Shown in pieces: positions 24,019 through 34,270 of a stretch of 64,000 bases of DNA. Position 1 is the first letter of the stretch; each line of letters begins with the position of its first letter. The position numbers were made by a program, and so were the translations under genes. This DNA is from Acanthopleuribacter pedis (GTDB lineage: Bacteria > Acidobacteriota > Holophagae > Acanthopleuribacterales > Acanthopleuribacteraceae). The stretch lies in assembly GCF_017377855.1 (NCBI RefSeq), contig NZ_JAFREP010000019.1:124001-188000 (forward strand). Reading direction: 5' to 3'. The notes below the pieces were generated by a model, which saw nothing but the letters and a program-made list of their open reading frames with translations, was not told where the DNA came from and did no database searches.

Positions 24019-26391
24019 TTAGCGCACTTCCTCGGACCAAAAATCGGCCAGCCCTTGTTCGAGTTGGCGGGTGTTGTCCGCCCTGAATGCACGCCAAAAG
24101 GGCGGAAACAAGGCGAGGTAGTCGGGATCGGTGAAGCGATTGTCGACGAGACAGACAACGCCGCGATCCGCGCTGTCGCGAATTACACGGCCCGCCGTTT
24201 GCAATACCTTGTGAAAACCCGGCACCCGATAAGCCACGTTGAAACCCTGGTCCAATCCAAAATGATCGCGGATTAAATCGCGCTCCAAGCAGATTTTAGG
24301 CAATCCGACGCCCACCACAATCACGCCGATCAAGCGCTCCCCCACCAAATCAACACCTTCCCCAAATACACCGCCCATCACCGCAAACGCCAACAACCCG
24401 TGGGCACGCGGCCGTTCAAACGCGGCGAGGAACGCCAACCGCGCGTCCTCGTCCATGGCACGCTCCTGAACCAACACCTCAACACCGTGATCGCGTTCTG
24501 AAAACGCGGTCACCACCTGCTGCATGTATTGGTAGGAAGGCAAAAAAACCAAATAGTTCCCCTGCTTCGCGGCAATCACGGTTTGGATGAGCTGGATAAG
24601 CGCGGGCAAACTCCGGCCCCGGTCCCGATATCGGGTCGAGATATGTTGGGCAATCAAGGTGTACTGGCGCCTGCTGTCAAACGGGCTGGGCAGGCGCAAA
24701 CGTTTTGCTTTCTCGTCCAAGCCGAACAAGCGTTGATGGTAATCAAAAGGCGTCAGCGTTGCGCTGAAAAACACGGCCGCGCGCACCTGGGCCAGCCGCT
24801 GCCGAATCATCGGACCGGGATTAAGACACAACAACTGGACCCGCAGGTTTTTGCCAAAACGTTGCGTGACCCACACGAAATCGTCCCCAAAGAACTCGCA
24901 CAATCGGCGGAAGCGACCCAGCTCCCGCAAAACCTCCGGCAAGGGCTCCTTGAACAATGCCGCTTCCCGCTCGGTTTGCCACAAGGCCAAGGCAGAACCA
25001 AGCCTATCGAGCGCATCGGCAAAGGCGTCGTCTTTTTCACGGGTAACCGCCACCTCCCTACCCGCTTCTTCCAGTTCATTCCAGCGTTTCTTCAAGTGCC
25101 GGTTTAAACGCGCCAGGGCTTTGGCAACCTCGGGCGCCGTGCTCTTTAGCGCCCGCCGCGCCTCAAGCACGTCCCGTTTCTCAAAAGCCGCGGAGAACAT
25201 GGCCCGCCCGCGCTCCACCAGGTTGTGGGCCTCGTCGATCAGGAGCACGGTCTCCTGTTTGTCCTCGCCGAAAAATCGGCGCAAAAAGGCGCCGGGATCA
25301 AAGGCATAGTTGACATCGGCGATGATCAAATCGACATAGGGGGTCATGTCCAGGGACAACTCAAAGGGACACACCGAATGGGCGCGCGCCACCTCGTGCA
25401 GGGTTGCTTGGTCCAAAAAGTCGCGCGCGAATAAATCCGCCATGGCGGCGCGAAAACGATCGTAATAACCCAAGGCGAAGGGACAACCACGGGTGTCGCA
25501 GGCGCCGGATTCGACAAAACAGGTTTTGTCGCGCGCGGTCAAAACAAGCACCTTCAACCGCATGCCGACCTCGGCCAATTGCCGGGCGGCACCCAGGGCC
25601 GCATGGCGACCCGTCCCCTTGGCGGTAAGGTAAAACAAGGTATCAAGACCGTGCGCGCCCAAGGCTTTCACCGCGGGGAACAAGACACCCAGCGACTTGC
25701 CGATACCGGTGGGGGCCTCGGCCAACAACCGGCCCCGATCTCGAATGACCCGGTAACTCTCCTCGGCCAAACGGCGCTGACCCGCGCGAAAGGTGCGAGG
25801 AAACGGAAGCGTCGCCAAGGAAGCATCGCGGGTTTGTCGCCAAGCTAACAACCGCCGTTGCCAGGCGTAACACTGGTCAAGCACCTTTTGGAAGAAAACC
25901 TGGAGTTCGGCGCGGGTGTGGGTTTCATGCCGCTCGTGGGTTTCGTCCTTTTCTATATGGAGGTAGCTTAGGCGAACGGTCACCCGGTCTAAATCCTCGG
26001 CCTCGGCCAACATCCAGGCGTACAACATGGCCTGGCCCATATGAACGGCGGCGGCGTTCTCGGGCAGGCGGGCGAAATCGAGCAGGGTCGTTTTAATTTC
26101 CTCAACCACGACCGGGCTCACATCACGCTGAACGCCGTCGATGCGCCCGCGAATGTCGAGCACAAAACCATCGCGTGCCTGCTGGAGCCGAACGGGCACC
26201 TCGGCCTGGTAGCCGGCGCCGCGACGCCGTTGCAGGCGTTGATGGCCGCGGATCCCCTGCTGCCCGGTGGGGGAACGGAACCAGTGTTGGTAGAGGTCAC
26301 CGGAACGCAGGGCAAAGGCGGCCATGTCCCGAACCGAAAAACGCAAAACGGGCGGCGCCGTTTCGGCGGCCGTGGGATGCTGAGCTGTCAT
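24019..26391 (-). CDS. PD-(D/E)XK nuclease fused to XPD/DinG-type Fe-S helicase
   Basis: About 790 aa from ATG 26391; the frame extends to 26652 but that part is basic and family-unlike, and the start is not fixed by a strong Shine-Dalgarno. Residues about 20-180 look like a Cas4/RecB-type nuclease (D85 in GRIDGV, E98 and K100 in EEIK). Then comes a superfamily 2 helicase: Walker A EAPTGIGKS (225-233), four Fe-S cysteines C291, C298, C303 and C341 (TCFVESGAC, RGCPFALGYY, SVCPFELSLD), DEAH at 386-389 and late motifs such as GVFGEGVDLVGERLIGVIVVGVGLP and QTAGRVIRDSADRG. It should unwind DNA 5'-3' and cut it, acting in repair or against foreign DNA. No cas or known defence gene adjoins it. Confidence 0.88.
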   Translation of the reverse strand: MTAQHPTAAETAPPVLRFSVRDMAAFALRSGDLYQHWFRSPTGQQGIRGHQRLQRRRGAGYQAEVPVRLQQARDGFVLDIRGRIDGVQRDVSPVVVEEIKTTLLDFARLPENAAAVHMGQAMLYAWMLAEAEDLDRVTVRLSYLHIEKDETHERHETHTRAELQVFFQKVLDQCYAWQRRLLAWRQTRDASLATLPFPRTFRAGQRRLAEESYRVIRDRGRLLAEAPTGIGKSLGVLFPAVKALGAHGLDTLFYLTAKGTGRHAALGAARQLAEVGMRLKVLVLTARDKTCFVESGACDTRGCPFALGYYDRFRAAMADLFARDFLDQATLHEVARAHSVCPFELSLDMTPYVDLIIADVNYAFDPGAFLRRFFGEDKQETVLLIDEAHNLVERGRAMFSAAFEKRDVLEARRALKSTAPEVAKALARLNRHLKKRWNELEEAGREVAVTREKDDAFADALDRLGSALALWQTEREAALFKEPLPEVLRELGRFRRLCEFFGDDFVWVTQRFGKNLRVQLLCLNPGPMIRQRLAQVRAAVFFSATLTPFDYHQRLFGLDEKAKRLRLPSPFDSRRQYTLIAQHISTRYRDRGRSLPALIQLIQTVIAAKQGNYLVFLPSYQYMQQVVTAFSERDHGVEVLVQERAMDEDARLAFLAAFERPRAHGLLAFAVMGGVFGEGVDLVGERLIGVIVVGVGLPKICLERDLIRDHFGLDQGFNVAYRVPGFHKVLQTAGRVIRDSADRGVVCLVDNRFTDPDYLALFPPFWRAFRADNTRQLEQGLADFWSEEVR

Positions 26392-26994
26392 GGCGGCATC
26401 ATCGCACCTTTGGGCCACCCGCGCCAAGAGAAAGCCACACACCCGCTCGTTATCTGAGAAGCGCTGAAGCGAGCGATTTTCGCCAAAAATCAGGCGCGAA
26501 ATGGTTCGGGAAAAAGCGGAAGCGTACGACCGCACCCATTGGCCCTGACCATTTTTACAGGCCGTCACAGCCCGGCGGTTTAGCGAAAATCGCCGCGCGT
26601 TATCGCGTTTCTTAGGTATTGGTAAAAGTGAGGTCTGGAACAATCGCGACACCGACCAAGGCTTGGATCAAGGTATTTTTCAAGACGACATCAATTAAAC
26701 AAAACAAACACACCTCCTTGATTATACTTTTTTACAATAATCAACTTACTCATTCTGTTTTTCATAATTAACATTGGCACTCAATATGCTTATACCCAGA
26801 GCAGGCATGGCTAATGCCAATATCGGAAAACTCAGACCTAATTCTCAAATGAACATGTCAGAATTTTCATTACAGATCCGGTTATCCGTTCTGTTTTATG
26901 AGGCACGCCCGCTCATTCAAGATGATCCTATTCTGATAGTTTCTTAGCATTGCTATGCCTAAAAACATCATTGACAATCATACTGAGGTATCAA
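26392..26994. other. divergent intergenic region, AT-rich
   Basis: The part 26690-26994 is markedly AT-rich compared with the window and lies upstream of the secreted protein at 26995, so its promoter is expected here. No RNA gene or long hairpin recognised. The part nearer 26400-26650 could encode extra helicase N-terminus if an earlier start is used. Confidence 0.4.
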
Positions 26995-27786
26995 ATGAAA
27001 AAGTTCATGCTCATGTTGTCCTTACTCGTGGTCATCGCACCCGCGTCGGCCCAAGAAGCACCCGCAACCAACGGCACCCCCGACCTTGAAAAATTCAGCA
27101 CCTTACTCCCCAACCTGGCCAATGCAGCGGCGTTCTTTAAGTACAAGCTTCGCGGTGGTCACACCGAACCCTACGACGTCTATGACAATGAAATTTTCGC
27201 CTTCTCCTGCGGTCGTTTCGAACCTCAGGGCGTCATCCTTCATACCGCGGCGACACCGACCACCTGGAAGGTCGTTAACGGAAAAGACCGCATCATCCTT
27301 TCCTGGGAAATGGAACCGGCCACCGCAATCGGCGCAAAAGGCACCTACACTTTGGTTTACCTCGAAACGAGCAATCGTTTTTTCCATTATGTCGACTTTG
27401 CCGATTCAGCAGACAACCCGGTTACACTCCACTGGAAATCAGCCATGGAGAAGGTGTTGGGCGCCATTGACCACATCCAACCCTCCCAATTGAATGCCCG
27501 TAACCTGCCCAGCATGATCGAAGTCGATTTCCAGAATGGGTACAGCCTTTTTAACGTGGACTGCCATGGCAACCGCACGCTGCTGTACAACCTGGACAGC
27601 TTCAACAGTCTCGAATGGACGCTCACCTACGCGCAGGGCCGGCCAAACGATCAATTTATTTTTGATTGGGCTATTCCATCGAAAAAGTGCAGCGACAACA
27701 AGGCATGCTCCGGTTCGATCTCCTTCACATTCGATCAAGATGTTTATGCATTTCCACTCAAAGTTGAGGCAATGGACGTTCGCTAA
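26995..27786 (+). CDS. secreted protein of unknown function
   Basis: ATG 26995 follows GAGG; an earlier in-frame ATG at 26950 would bury the signal peptide. The 263-aa protein has a clear signal (MKKFMLMLSLLVVIAPASA, cleavage before QEAP). The mature part is mixed alpha/beta with repeated Phe/Trp residues and four scattered cysteines (FSCGRFEP, NVDCHGN, KKCSDNKACSGS), the last two close enough for a disulfide. I recognise no family. It is a single-gene unit with a strong terminator behind it. Confidence 0.7.
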   Translation: MKKFMLMLSLLVVIAPASAQEAPATNGTPDLEKFSTLLPNLANAAAFFKYKLRGGHTEPYDVYDNEIFAFSCGRFEPQGVILHTAATPTTWKVVNGKDRIILSWEMEPATAIGAKGTYTLVYLETSNRFFHYVDFADSADNPVTLHWKSAMEKVLGAIDHIQPSQLNARNLPSMIEVDFQNGYSLFNVDCHGNRTLLYNLDSFNSLEWTLTYAQGRPNDQFIFDWAIPSKKCSDNKACSGSISFTFDQDVYAFPLKVEAMDVR

Positions 27787-27826
27787 AAACGGATTACCTC
27801 GTTCCTCATTAAGTAGCCCGCAAAAA

Positions 27827-27859
27827 GGCGCCGGTACTCACTGAGTACCGGCGCCTTTT
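27827..27859. terminator. strong bidirectional rho-independent terminator
   Basis: Inverted repeat GGCGCCGGTACTCA (27827-27840) / TGAGTACCGGCGCC (27842-27855), preceded by A5 and followed by T4, so it can terminate the plus-strand gene and also read-through from the minus strand. Confidence 0.88.
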
Positions 27860-28027
27860 CTTATGGATACCGCAAAATCAATAGGCATACAAGGAGCCCA
27901 TTATTTTCATTGTCGCGCCAAAAAAACGCAAGGCGGCTAAGTAACAAAAAATGACAGAATCGCAACAAACCCTGCCATTATTTGGCACACTTACCCATAA
28001 GCATTTCCGGTTTTTCCGCGTCCCACC

Positions 28028-29137
28028 TTACCAACTTAAGGCAGCACCCGACTGATACTCCAAAACACGCGTCTCAAAAAAGTTTTTCTCTTTCTTAAGA
28101 TCAACGGCCTCGCTCATCCACGGAAAGGGATTGCGGGCGTCGGCGTACACGGGTTCCATACCGATTTGGCGACAACGGCGGTTGGCGATAAAGCGCAGGT
28201 AGGCGCGGAACATGGCCGCGTTTAACCCCAACACCCCGCGCGGCATGGTGTCGACGGCATAAGCTTCCTCCAGCGCAACCCCGCGCATGATCATGGCGCG
28301 AATGTCGGCCTCAAAGGCGGCTGTCCAAATCTCCGGGTTCTCGGCCCGGATCTGGTTAATCACGTCGATACCAAAGTTGAGGTGCATGCTTTCGTCACGC
28401 AAAATGTACTGGAACTGCTCGGCGGTGCCGACCATGCGGTTCTGACGCCCGAAGGAAAGGATCTGCACAAAACCCACGTAGAAGAAAATCCCCTCGGTGA
28501 TGACGTAAAAACCAATCAGGTTGCGCAAAAATTCACGGTCGCTTGCCAGGGTGCCGGTACTGAATTCTGGATCGCTTAAAGCCTTGGTAAAACTGAGGCT
28601 AAGCGCGGCTTTGGCATGAACCGAGGGCACCTCGCGATAGGTGTTAAACACCTCGGTTTCGTCCAACCCCAAGCTCTCAATCACGTACTGGTACGCATGG
28701 GTATGCAGCGCCTCTTCAAAGGCCTGGCGCAACAAGTACTGGCGACACTCGGGATTGGTTAAATGCCGGTAAATGGCCAGCACCAAGTTGTTGGCGACCA
28801 AGGAATCCGCGGTCGAAAAATAGCCGAGCGACCGTTTGATGATCAGCCGTTCGTCCTCGCTCAGCCCACGCGGGTCCTGCCACATGGCGACATCCGAGGC
28901 CATGCTGATTTCCTGGGGCATCCAGTGGTTGTTGCAAGCGGTGAGGTACTTATCCCAGGCCCAGGGATACTTGAACGGGATCAGTTGATTCAGATCGGCA
29001 CGGCAATTTATGAGACGTTTTTCGTCCACGGTCACCCGGCCGGCACCCAGGGCGACTTCTTCCAAACCGGTGGCACCGGCGCCTTCGCTCGGCATTGCTT
29101 CCATAACCGCGCTCGGTTCATCATTCCATTCCAACAT
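28028..29137 (-). CDS. nrdB: class I ribonucleotide reductase, beta (radical) subunit
   Basis: ATG 29137 follows AGGAG at 6 nt; the frame extends further but into GC-rich non-family sequence. The 369-aa protein holds the di-iron site: Asp in [18 protein letters not shown] with Glu and His ligands and the radical tyrosine four residues after the His, a second Glu in the [14 protein letters not shown] helix, and DESMHLNFG. The intact tyrosine indicates the classical class Ia-like enzyme rather than the Tyr-less class Ic. It makes the thiyl radical in NrdA through the C-terminal tail ([12 protein letters not shown]). Its gene follows nrdA by 88 nt in the cobalamin-riboswitch operon. Confidence 0.95.
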   Translation of the reverse strand: MLEWNDEPSAVMEAMPSEGAGATGLEEVALGAGRVTVDEKRLINCRADLNQLIPFKYPWAWDKYLTACNNHWMPQEISMASDVAMWQDPRGLSEDERLIIKRSLGYFSTADSLVANNLVLAIYRHLTNPECRQYLLRQAFEEALHTHAYQYVIESLGLDETEVFNTYREVPSVHAKAALSLSFTKALSDPEFSTGTLASDREFLRNLIGFYVITEGIFFYVGFVQILSFGRQNRMVGTAEQFQYILRDESMHLNFGIDVINQIRAENPEIWTAAFEADIRAMIMRGVALEEAYAVDTMPRGVLGLNAAMFRAYLRFIANRRCRQIGMEPVYADARNPFPWMSEAVDLKKEKNFFETRVLEYQSGAALSW

Positions 29138-29225
29138 GGTATCTCCTAACCCGAAGCAGCAGGCGGGGTGGCGGTGCGCCTCGGTGAAAAACGGCGCCGG
29201 TTCCCCGGCGCTCGGGTGTTTTGGT

Positions 29226-32003
29226 TTACTGGCAGGCGTCGCAATCACCGTCTTCAATGGAACAGCTCGCGGCGGGTTGCGCGCGCACGGCGTTGAGTTC
29301 GCCTTGCTGGACGGTCACCTTCTCGGCGTGACTCGCGCCCATGCTGCGCAGGTAGTAGGTGGTTTTCAAACCGCGCAACCAGGCCAAGCGGTACATCTGA
29401 TCGAGCTTGCGGCCTGAGGGTTGGTCCAAATAGAGGTTGAGCGATTGCGCTTGGTCCAACCATTTCTGGCGGCGCGCGGCGGCCTCAATCAACCATTCCG
29501 GCTCCATTTCAAAGGCGGTTCGAAAACGGCGTTTGAGGGCTTCGGGAATGCGTTTGATGGGGGCGAGGCAACCATCGAAATACTTGAGGTCGGCCAAGGT
29601 GGCCTCATCCCAAAGGCCCTCGGCGGTGAGCGCCTCGATCAAATAAGGATTGATGACGGTAAAGTCACCGGACATGTTCGATTTGACAAACAAGTGGCGA
29701 TAGGTCGGTTCGATGGATTGACTAATGCCGCAAATGTTGGCGATGGTGGCGGTCGGCGCGATGGCGAGACAATTCGAGTTGCGCATACCGTCGGCGGCGA
29801 TGCGCGCCCGCAAGGCCTGCCAGTCCATGGTGGTTTCACGATCCACCTCGAGCCAACCACCGCGCGCCGCTTCCAGGAGGTTGAGGGAGTCGATGGGCAA
29901 AATGCCTTGATCCCAGAGCGAACCACGGTAGCTGGGGTAAACCCCGCGCTCGGCGGCCAGTTTGGCGCTCGCCTCCAAGGCGTAGTAGGAAACGGCCTCG
30001 CTGCTCCGATCGGCGAAGGTCACCGCCTCTTGGGAATCGTAGGCCAAACCCAGCCGATACAGTGCATCTTGAAACCCCATTTGACCGAGGCCGACAGGCC
30101 GGTGACGCAGGTTGGAACGGCGCGCCTGGGGCACGGTGTAGTAATTGATGTCGATCACGTTGTCGAGCAAACGCATGGCGGTGTGAATGGTGGCGCGCAG
30201 GCGCTCGTGGTCGAGGCCCTCGTCATTGAGGTGGGCGGGCAGGTTGACGGAACCCAGGTTGCACACGGCGATTTCGTCGTCGCTGGTGTTGAGGGTGATT
30301 TCCGTACACAGGTTGGAACTGTGGACCACGCCGGCGTGTTGTTGCGGCGAGCGCAGGTTGCAGGGATCTTTGAAGGTGATCCAGGGGTGTCCGGTCTCAA
30401 AAAGCATGGTCAGCAGCTTGCGCCACAACGACAAGGCGGGCATGGTTTGCGCTTGGCGGAGCTTGCCCGCGGCCGCGGCTTGCTCATAGGCAAGGTACCG
30501 TTTTTCAAATTCGGCACCGTAACATTCGTGGAGGTCGGCGACCTCGTCGGGCGAAAACAGGGTCCAATCCCCTTCGCTTTCTATGCGCTTGATGAACAGG
30601 TCGGGAACCCAGACAGCGGTGTTCATATCGTGGGTACGACGGCGATCGTCGCCGGTGTTTTTGCGCAGTTCGAGGAATTCCTCGATGTCGCGGTGCCAGA
30701 TTTCCAGGTAAGCACAGACGGCGCCTTTGCGTTTGCCGCCCTGGTTGACGGCGACGGCGGTGTCGTTGGCAACCTTGAGAAAAGGCACGATGCCGAGCGA
30801 GCGGCCGTTGGTGCCTTTAATGGGCGAACCCATGGCGCGAATGCGCGTCCAATCGTTGCCGATCCCGCCGGCGAACTTGGAAAGCAACGCGTTGTCGCGC
30901 ACGGCGCTGTAAATATCGCCGAGGTCGTCGCTGATGGTGGTCAAGAAACAGCTCGAAAGCTGGGCGTGGCGGGTGCCGCTGTTGAATAGGGTTGGCGAGG
31001 AGCACATGAAACGAAACGAAGAAAGCAGGTTATAAAAGGCAATGGCGTGGTGTTCGCGGTCGATCTCCTGTACCGCCAAACCCATGGCAACCCGCATGAA
31101 AAAGATCTGCGGCAATTCGACGGGTTGTTCCTCATGGCGCAGGAAGTAGCGATCAACAAGGGTTTGCAAACCGAGGTATTGGAGTTGATGGTCGCGGTCC
31201 GGCTCCAAGGCGGCGGCCAAACGGGGCAGGTCGAATTCGGCGAGGCGGGGATCGAGCAAGCCGACGGCGACGCCGTGCTGGATCGATTGCACGAAGAGGG
31301 CGCGGTAATCAAAGGGTTCACCAAAACGGGGAACGACACCGTTTGCTTGCTGGACCTGCAGCGCGGTTTGGTCGAGCAGGAGCGCGACGGCGACACGATT
31401 GTATTGGGGGTCGGTTTCGATGCGACCGCGCACGGTGAGAATTAGGGCGCGGTAGATATCGTCAAAGCCGGCGCCGTCGAATAGATTGTCAACGGCTTGG
31501 CGGTAAAGGGTGGTGACGTCGACCTCGGGAAGCGCGGCACAGGCATTGACAAGTTTGCCGCGCCACAGGGCGTGATCAAGGGGAACGCTTTGTCCCTGTT
31601 GGTCGCGAACCTGACGGGCAGGCAGTTCGGCGTCGGGCGATGCGGGTGCTTTGGTTTTACGCAGGCTCGCCTGTTGCTCGCGGTAAAGCACGTAGGCCCG
31701 GGCGAGTTGGTGTTCTTCAGCGCGCATGAGCGCGAGTTCGACCTGGTCCTGAATCTCCTCGACGTGGATGGGCGTGTCGCCGGTTTTGTGGCGGGTAATG
31801 GCTTGGCCGACGCGTTCGGTGAGCAGCGCGATTTTCTCGTGGAACTGTTGGGACTGGGCCACCGCGGCGCCGTGGACGGCGATGCAGACCTTGGTGAGCG
31901 CGAGTTCGATTTTGTGGGGGTCCCAGGCGGTGGCTTGGCCGTTGCGGCGGATGACGCGGTAGCTTTCGACGGCGACGGGCGGCGTGATCAGTTCGGTGCT
32001 CAT
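29226..32003 (-). CDS. nrdA: class I ribonucleotide reductase, alpha (catalytic) subunit
   Basis: 925 aa from ATG 32003. An ATP-cone covers about residues 12-115 ([19 protein letters not shown]), so allosteric dATP inhibition is likely. The ten-stranded barrel shows the catalytic triad motif [10 protein letters not shown], the [15 protein letters not shown] loop, [18 protein letters not shown], the [17 protein letters not shown] loop and a C-terminal [12 protein letters not shown] with redox cysteines. It reduces ribonucleoside diphosphates. The start codon overlaps the stop of the upstream thioesterase gene by four bases (ATGA at 32000-32003), implying translational coupling; the leader of that gene carries the cobalamin riboswitch. 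Confidence 0.96.
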   Translation of the reverse strand: MSTELITPPVAVESYRVIRRNGQATAWDPHKIELALTKVCIAVHGAAVAQSQQFHEKIALLTERVGQAITRHKTGDTPIHVEEIQDQVELALMRAEEHQLARAYVLYREQQASLRKTKAPASPDAELPARQVRDQQGQSVPLDHALWRGKLVNACAALPEVDVTTLYRQAVDNLFDGAGFDDIYRALILTVRGRIETDPQYNRVAVALLLDQTALQVQQANGVVPRFGEPFDYRALFVQSIQHGVAVGLLDPRLAEFDLPRLAAALEPDRDHQLQYLGLQTLVDRYFLRHEEQPVELPQIFFMRVAMGLAVQEIDREHHAIAFYNLLSSFRFMCSSPTLFNSGTRHAQLSSCFLTTISDDLGDIYSAVRDNALLSKFAGGIGNDWTRIRAMGSPIKGTNGRSLGIVPFLKVANDTAVAVNQGGKRKGAVCAYLEIWHRDIEEFLELRKNTGDDRRRTHDMNTAVWVPDLFIKRIESEGDWTLFSPDEVADLHECYGAEFEKRYLAYEQAAAAGKLRQAQTMPALSLWRKLLTMLFETGHPWITFKDPCNLRSPQQHAGVVHSSNLCTEITLNTSDDEIAVCNLGSVNLPAHLNDEGLDHERLRATIHTAMRLLDNVIDINYYTVPQARRSNLRHRPVGLGQMGFQDALYRLGLAYDSQEAVTFADRSSEAVSYYALEASAKLAAERGVYPSYRGSLWDQGILPIDSLNLLEAARGGWLEVDRETTMDWQALRARIAADGMRNSNCLAIAPTATIANICGISQSIEPTYRHLFVKSNMSGDFTVINPYLIEALTAEGLWDEATLADLKYFDGCLAPIKRIPEALKRRFRTAFEMEPEWLIEAAARRQKWLDQAQSLNLYLDQPSGRKLDQMYRLAWLRGLKTTYYLRSMGASHAEKVTVQQGELNAVRAQPAASCSIEDGDCDACQ

Positions 32004-32410
32004 GCTTGACCCCCGACCGCGGTGGTCGCGGGGGAGACGGCGACGGGTTTGCCGCCGTGGTTAAGGGCGACCAGGGTAAAGGAGCCGGAGGCGCAGAGGG
32101 TGCGGTCCTCGGAAAGGGTGTCCTCGCTAAAAAGTTCGGTAAAAACCTGCATCGAGGTGCGACCGACCTTGGTGAGGGTGGCGCGTACCTCCACGAGGTG
32201 GCCGACCTTGACCGGCGCTTTGAAGGAGACGTTGTCACTGGCGACGGTTACGACGTGGCGTCGGGCGCGGCGGGTCGCGACGATAAAAGCGGCTTTGTCC
32301 ATCAGTTGCATGACTTGGCCGCCGAACAGCGTGCTGTAGTGGTTGGTTTTGTCGGGAAAAACCATTTCGTAGACCGAAAGTGGGGCTTCGGTCGGGTGGG
32401 TAGCATTCAT
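32000..32410 (-). CDS. hotdog-fold acyl-CoA thioesterase (YciA-like)
   Basis: 136 aa from ATG 32410 with AGGAGG upstream; earlier in-frame ATGs would place coding sequence inside the riboswitch expression platform. The thioesterase signature is YEMVFPDKTNHYSTLFGG, then QVMQLMDKAAF (the Asp helix residue), a TVASDNVSFKAPVKVGHLVE strand pair and a TLCASGSFTLVALN terminal strand. It hydrolyses acyl-CoA, chain length unknown. It is the first gene of the operon thioesterase-nrdA-nrdB and overlaps nrdA by 4 bp. I know of no functional link between it and nucleotide reduction; it may serve mainly as the translated leader through which B12 control reaches nrdA. Confidence 0.88.
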   Translation of the reverse strand: MNATHPTEAPLSVYEMVFPDKTNHYSTLFGGQVMQLMDKAAFIVATRRARRHVVTVASDNVSFKAPVKVGHLVEVRATLTKVGRTSMQVFTELFSEDTLSEDRTLCASGSFTLVALNHGGKPVAVSPATTAVGGQA

Positions 32411-32412
32411 GA

Positions 32413-32435
32413 GGCACCTCCTGGAGTGAGGTGCC
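32413..32435 (-). promoter_or_regulatory. Shine-Dalgarno-sequestering hairpin
   Basis: On the minus strand GGCACCTC pairs perfectly with GAGGTGCC (8 bp, 7-nt loop); the second arm contains the AGGAGG ribosome binding site and ends 2 nt before the start codon at 32410. This fits the output stem of a translation-blocking riboswitch. Confidence 0.8.
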
Positions 32436-32575
32436 GAGCCGGCGTATGCGGGAAAAAAGCGGGATCGAGGGACCGCCAAAAAGGAACAGTGCGGTTCAAA
32501 GCGTGCGATCCGATTTTCCGACAGCCTTTGACGCGAAGGCTCGGACACCCAAGGCGGGCCGCGAGGGCGCGCCAA

Positions 32576-32810
32576 GGATCCGGCAGGTCTTCGGACTTAT
32601 GGACATGGTTCGCTGAACCGCCTACTTACCGGGGCTTCCCAAAACCGAGGAGGGTTTCAGTGCCGAAGCGACGCATGGGGGCGTCTGAATCACGCGCACG
32701 GCGATGCCGTCCGCGCCGGGTTTCGTTTCCAAATACCGCTGCGCGACAGTCCCGGAATCTCACCGGGTTCCCTATTAAACCGCCCGCCAATCGGGCTAGT
32801 GCCAGGATCA
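32576..32810 (-). ncRNA. cobalamin (AdoCbl-type) riboswitch
   Basis: The minus strand holds the conserved core: TAATAGGGAACCCGGTGAG, then ATTCCGGGACTG (32747-32777), a GGCACTGAAA segment corresponding to the B12 box region, GGGAAGCCCCGGTAAGTAG, and the closing AGTCCGAAGACCTGCC. The ends pair as P1 (GATCC at 32805-32809 with GGATC at 32577-32581 in plus coordinates). Length (about 235 nt) and order match the cobalamin riboswitch family. Adenosylcobalamin binding should shut off expression of thioesterase-nrdA-nrdB, with the hairpin at 32413-32435 as the probable output. Confidence 0.92.
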
Positions 32811-32942
32811 GGTGTCAATATACGGGGTGGTAAGGGGGAGGTCAATACAAGATGTGGGGATCCAACCGTCTCCTCCCCTGAAGTTCGCCCGAAGGCCCCG
32901 ACAGCCGCGGCATCGCGCTGTTGGGATTTTTTTAACGCTTTG

Positions 32943-34223
32943 CTAAGGTGCCGCGGCGAGTTGGGGATCGAGTTGGGTGCGGAACGGCATCCACAGGGCG
33001 CGCTCGGCGGCGGTGCATTGAAAGAGCAGGAATTGGTCGACCGCGGTTTTGACGGAATGCGGATCTACCGAATTGGGTTGGCTTAGGAAGTCGGCGAGTT
33101 GGAGGGTGAGCGCGGCATTTTTTTCGATGACATCGAGCAGGCGTTGGGCCTGATCCGGCGCGATTTGGAAGGGGCCTGTCCGGTCGGTGAGGAGGCCGCG
33201 GAGGGTGTTTCGGGCCGCGCGTTGTGCTTCAAAACGTTGCCGGGCAATCCATGAGCAGGTGCCCAACAGAACCTGGTCGCGGATTTGGTCGAGACACCAG
33301 CCGTTGCGTTGGGCGATAGCGGCCAGGGTTGGTTCGATGGGATTCGTTGTATCAATTGCGGCAAGGTCGCGTTGGGTGAGGGCCAAGGAAGGCTCGGCGG
33401 CGAAGGTACTGGATTGGCGGCTGAGCTTGTGGGAGACGGCGGTGAAGAAGTGCGATTGCAGGGACGGGTTCAGAGCGCCGGGGTTTTCAGCGTCGGGGTC
33501 GGGAAAGATGACGGTTTGGCCGTCGAGGATGAAGGGCACATCCAAATCGTGGAGCACCATCAAAAACAAATCCTCGGGCGAGTAGGCCTGCCAGTCCCCG
33601 GCGACGGTGCCCCATCGCGGGTTGCCGCCGACAGCGAAGCCGGTGTAGCGGGCGAGCCGTTTCAGGGTCATGACCTCGAGCGCGGGGGTACGCAGGCGGT
33701 AGGGTGCCTCGCGATCAATGGCGGTTTCGTCCAACCCGGGAATGGGCAGCTCGTAGACCCGCATGGTTCCAGAATGTTCCTGGAAGTAGAGGACCTCAAT
33801 GTTGGCGCCGGCGACAAAACCGTTGTCATGAGATTGACCGGCCCAGATATAGTAATCGTCGTGGTCGAATTGCCAACCAGCTTGGTTATCGAGGCGAAAA
33901 GAAGCCAGCGGTTTGGCATTGTCGGGAAAAGGGGTTCTGTACAAAGAGCTTTCATAAGCGCTTTGGAAATAATCTTTAAAACAAAAGATATCATAAGTAA
34001 GTTGCGGCAATTCTCTGCCTTCAAATATAGTCATCTCCCACAATCGCTCGTAGCTCCCCTCCATACAGGAATAATCCCCTTCTTCGCCAACCCATGTTTG
34101 GGCACATTCTTCCATAATATTTTTTATTTGTTCAAATTCTTGTCGAATCGTATCCGATTGAGCCTGAACATTCAATGTAATCCAACTCAATAAAGCGAAA
34201 CATATTAATAACTTCATCATCAA
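32943..34223 (-). CDS. secreted protein with STN-like segment, paralog of 35004-36302
   Basis: 426 aa with an N-terminal signal (MKLLICFALLSWITLNVQAQ). Residues about 20-130 carry cysteine pairs and acidic helices. Around residues 185-245 (LKRLARYTGFAVGGNPRWG...TVAGDWQAYSPEDLFLMVLH, then FILDGQTVIFPD) the pattern beta, G-x-W, helix, LL, beta-hairpin resembles the STN domain found at the start of secretins and TonB receptors. The C-terminal 180 residues are helical with Cys/Arg. The same layout occurs in the protein at 35004-36302, so the two are diverged paralogs. No secretin barrel follows, so this is not itself a pore. Function unknown. Confidence 0.65.
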   Translation of the reverse strand: MMMKLLICFALLSWITLNVQAQSDTIRQEFEQIKNIMEECAQTWVGEEGDYSCMEGSYERLWEMTIFEGRELPQLTYDIFCFKDYFQSAYESSLYRTPFPDNAKPLASFRLDNQAGWQFDHDDYYIWAGQSHDNGFVAGANIEVLYFQEHSGTMRVYELPIPGLDETAIDREAPYRLRTPALEVMTLKRLARYTGFAVGGNPRWGTVAGDWQAYSPEDLFLMVLHDLDVPFILDGQTVIFPDPDAENPGALNPSLQSHFFTAVSHKLSRQSSTFAAEPSLALTQRDLAAIDTTNPIEPTLAAIAQRNGWCLDQIRDQVLLGTCSWIARQRFEAQRAARNTLRGLLTDRTGPFQIAPDQAQRLLDVIEKNAALTLQLADFLSQPNSVDPHSVKTAVDQFLLFQCTAAERALWMPFRTQLDPQLAAAP

Positions 34224-34270
34224 CCTCAGTTTTCAACACAACCATGTCATGTTATTAGCTTCTTTATGCA

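Noticed and set aside
26392-26652. N-terminal extension of the nuclease-helicase
   Set aside because: Sequence is basic, Arg/Phe-rich and precedes the nuclease domain without similarity; an internal ATG at 26391 fits domain boundaries, though the start remains uncertain.
32411-32575. Longer thioesterase N-terminus
   Set aside because: It would translate the expression platform of the cobalamin riboswitch; the AGGAGG before 32410 defines the start.
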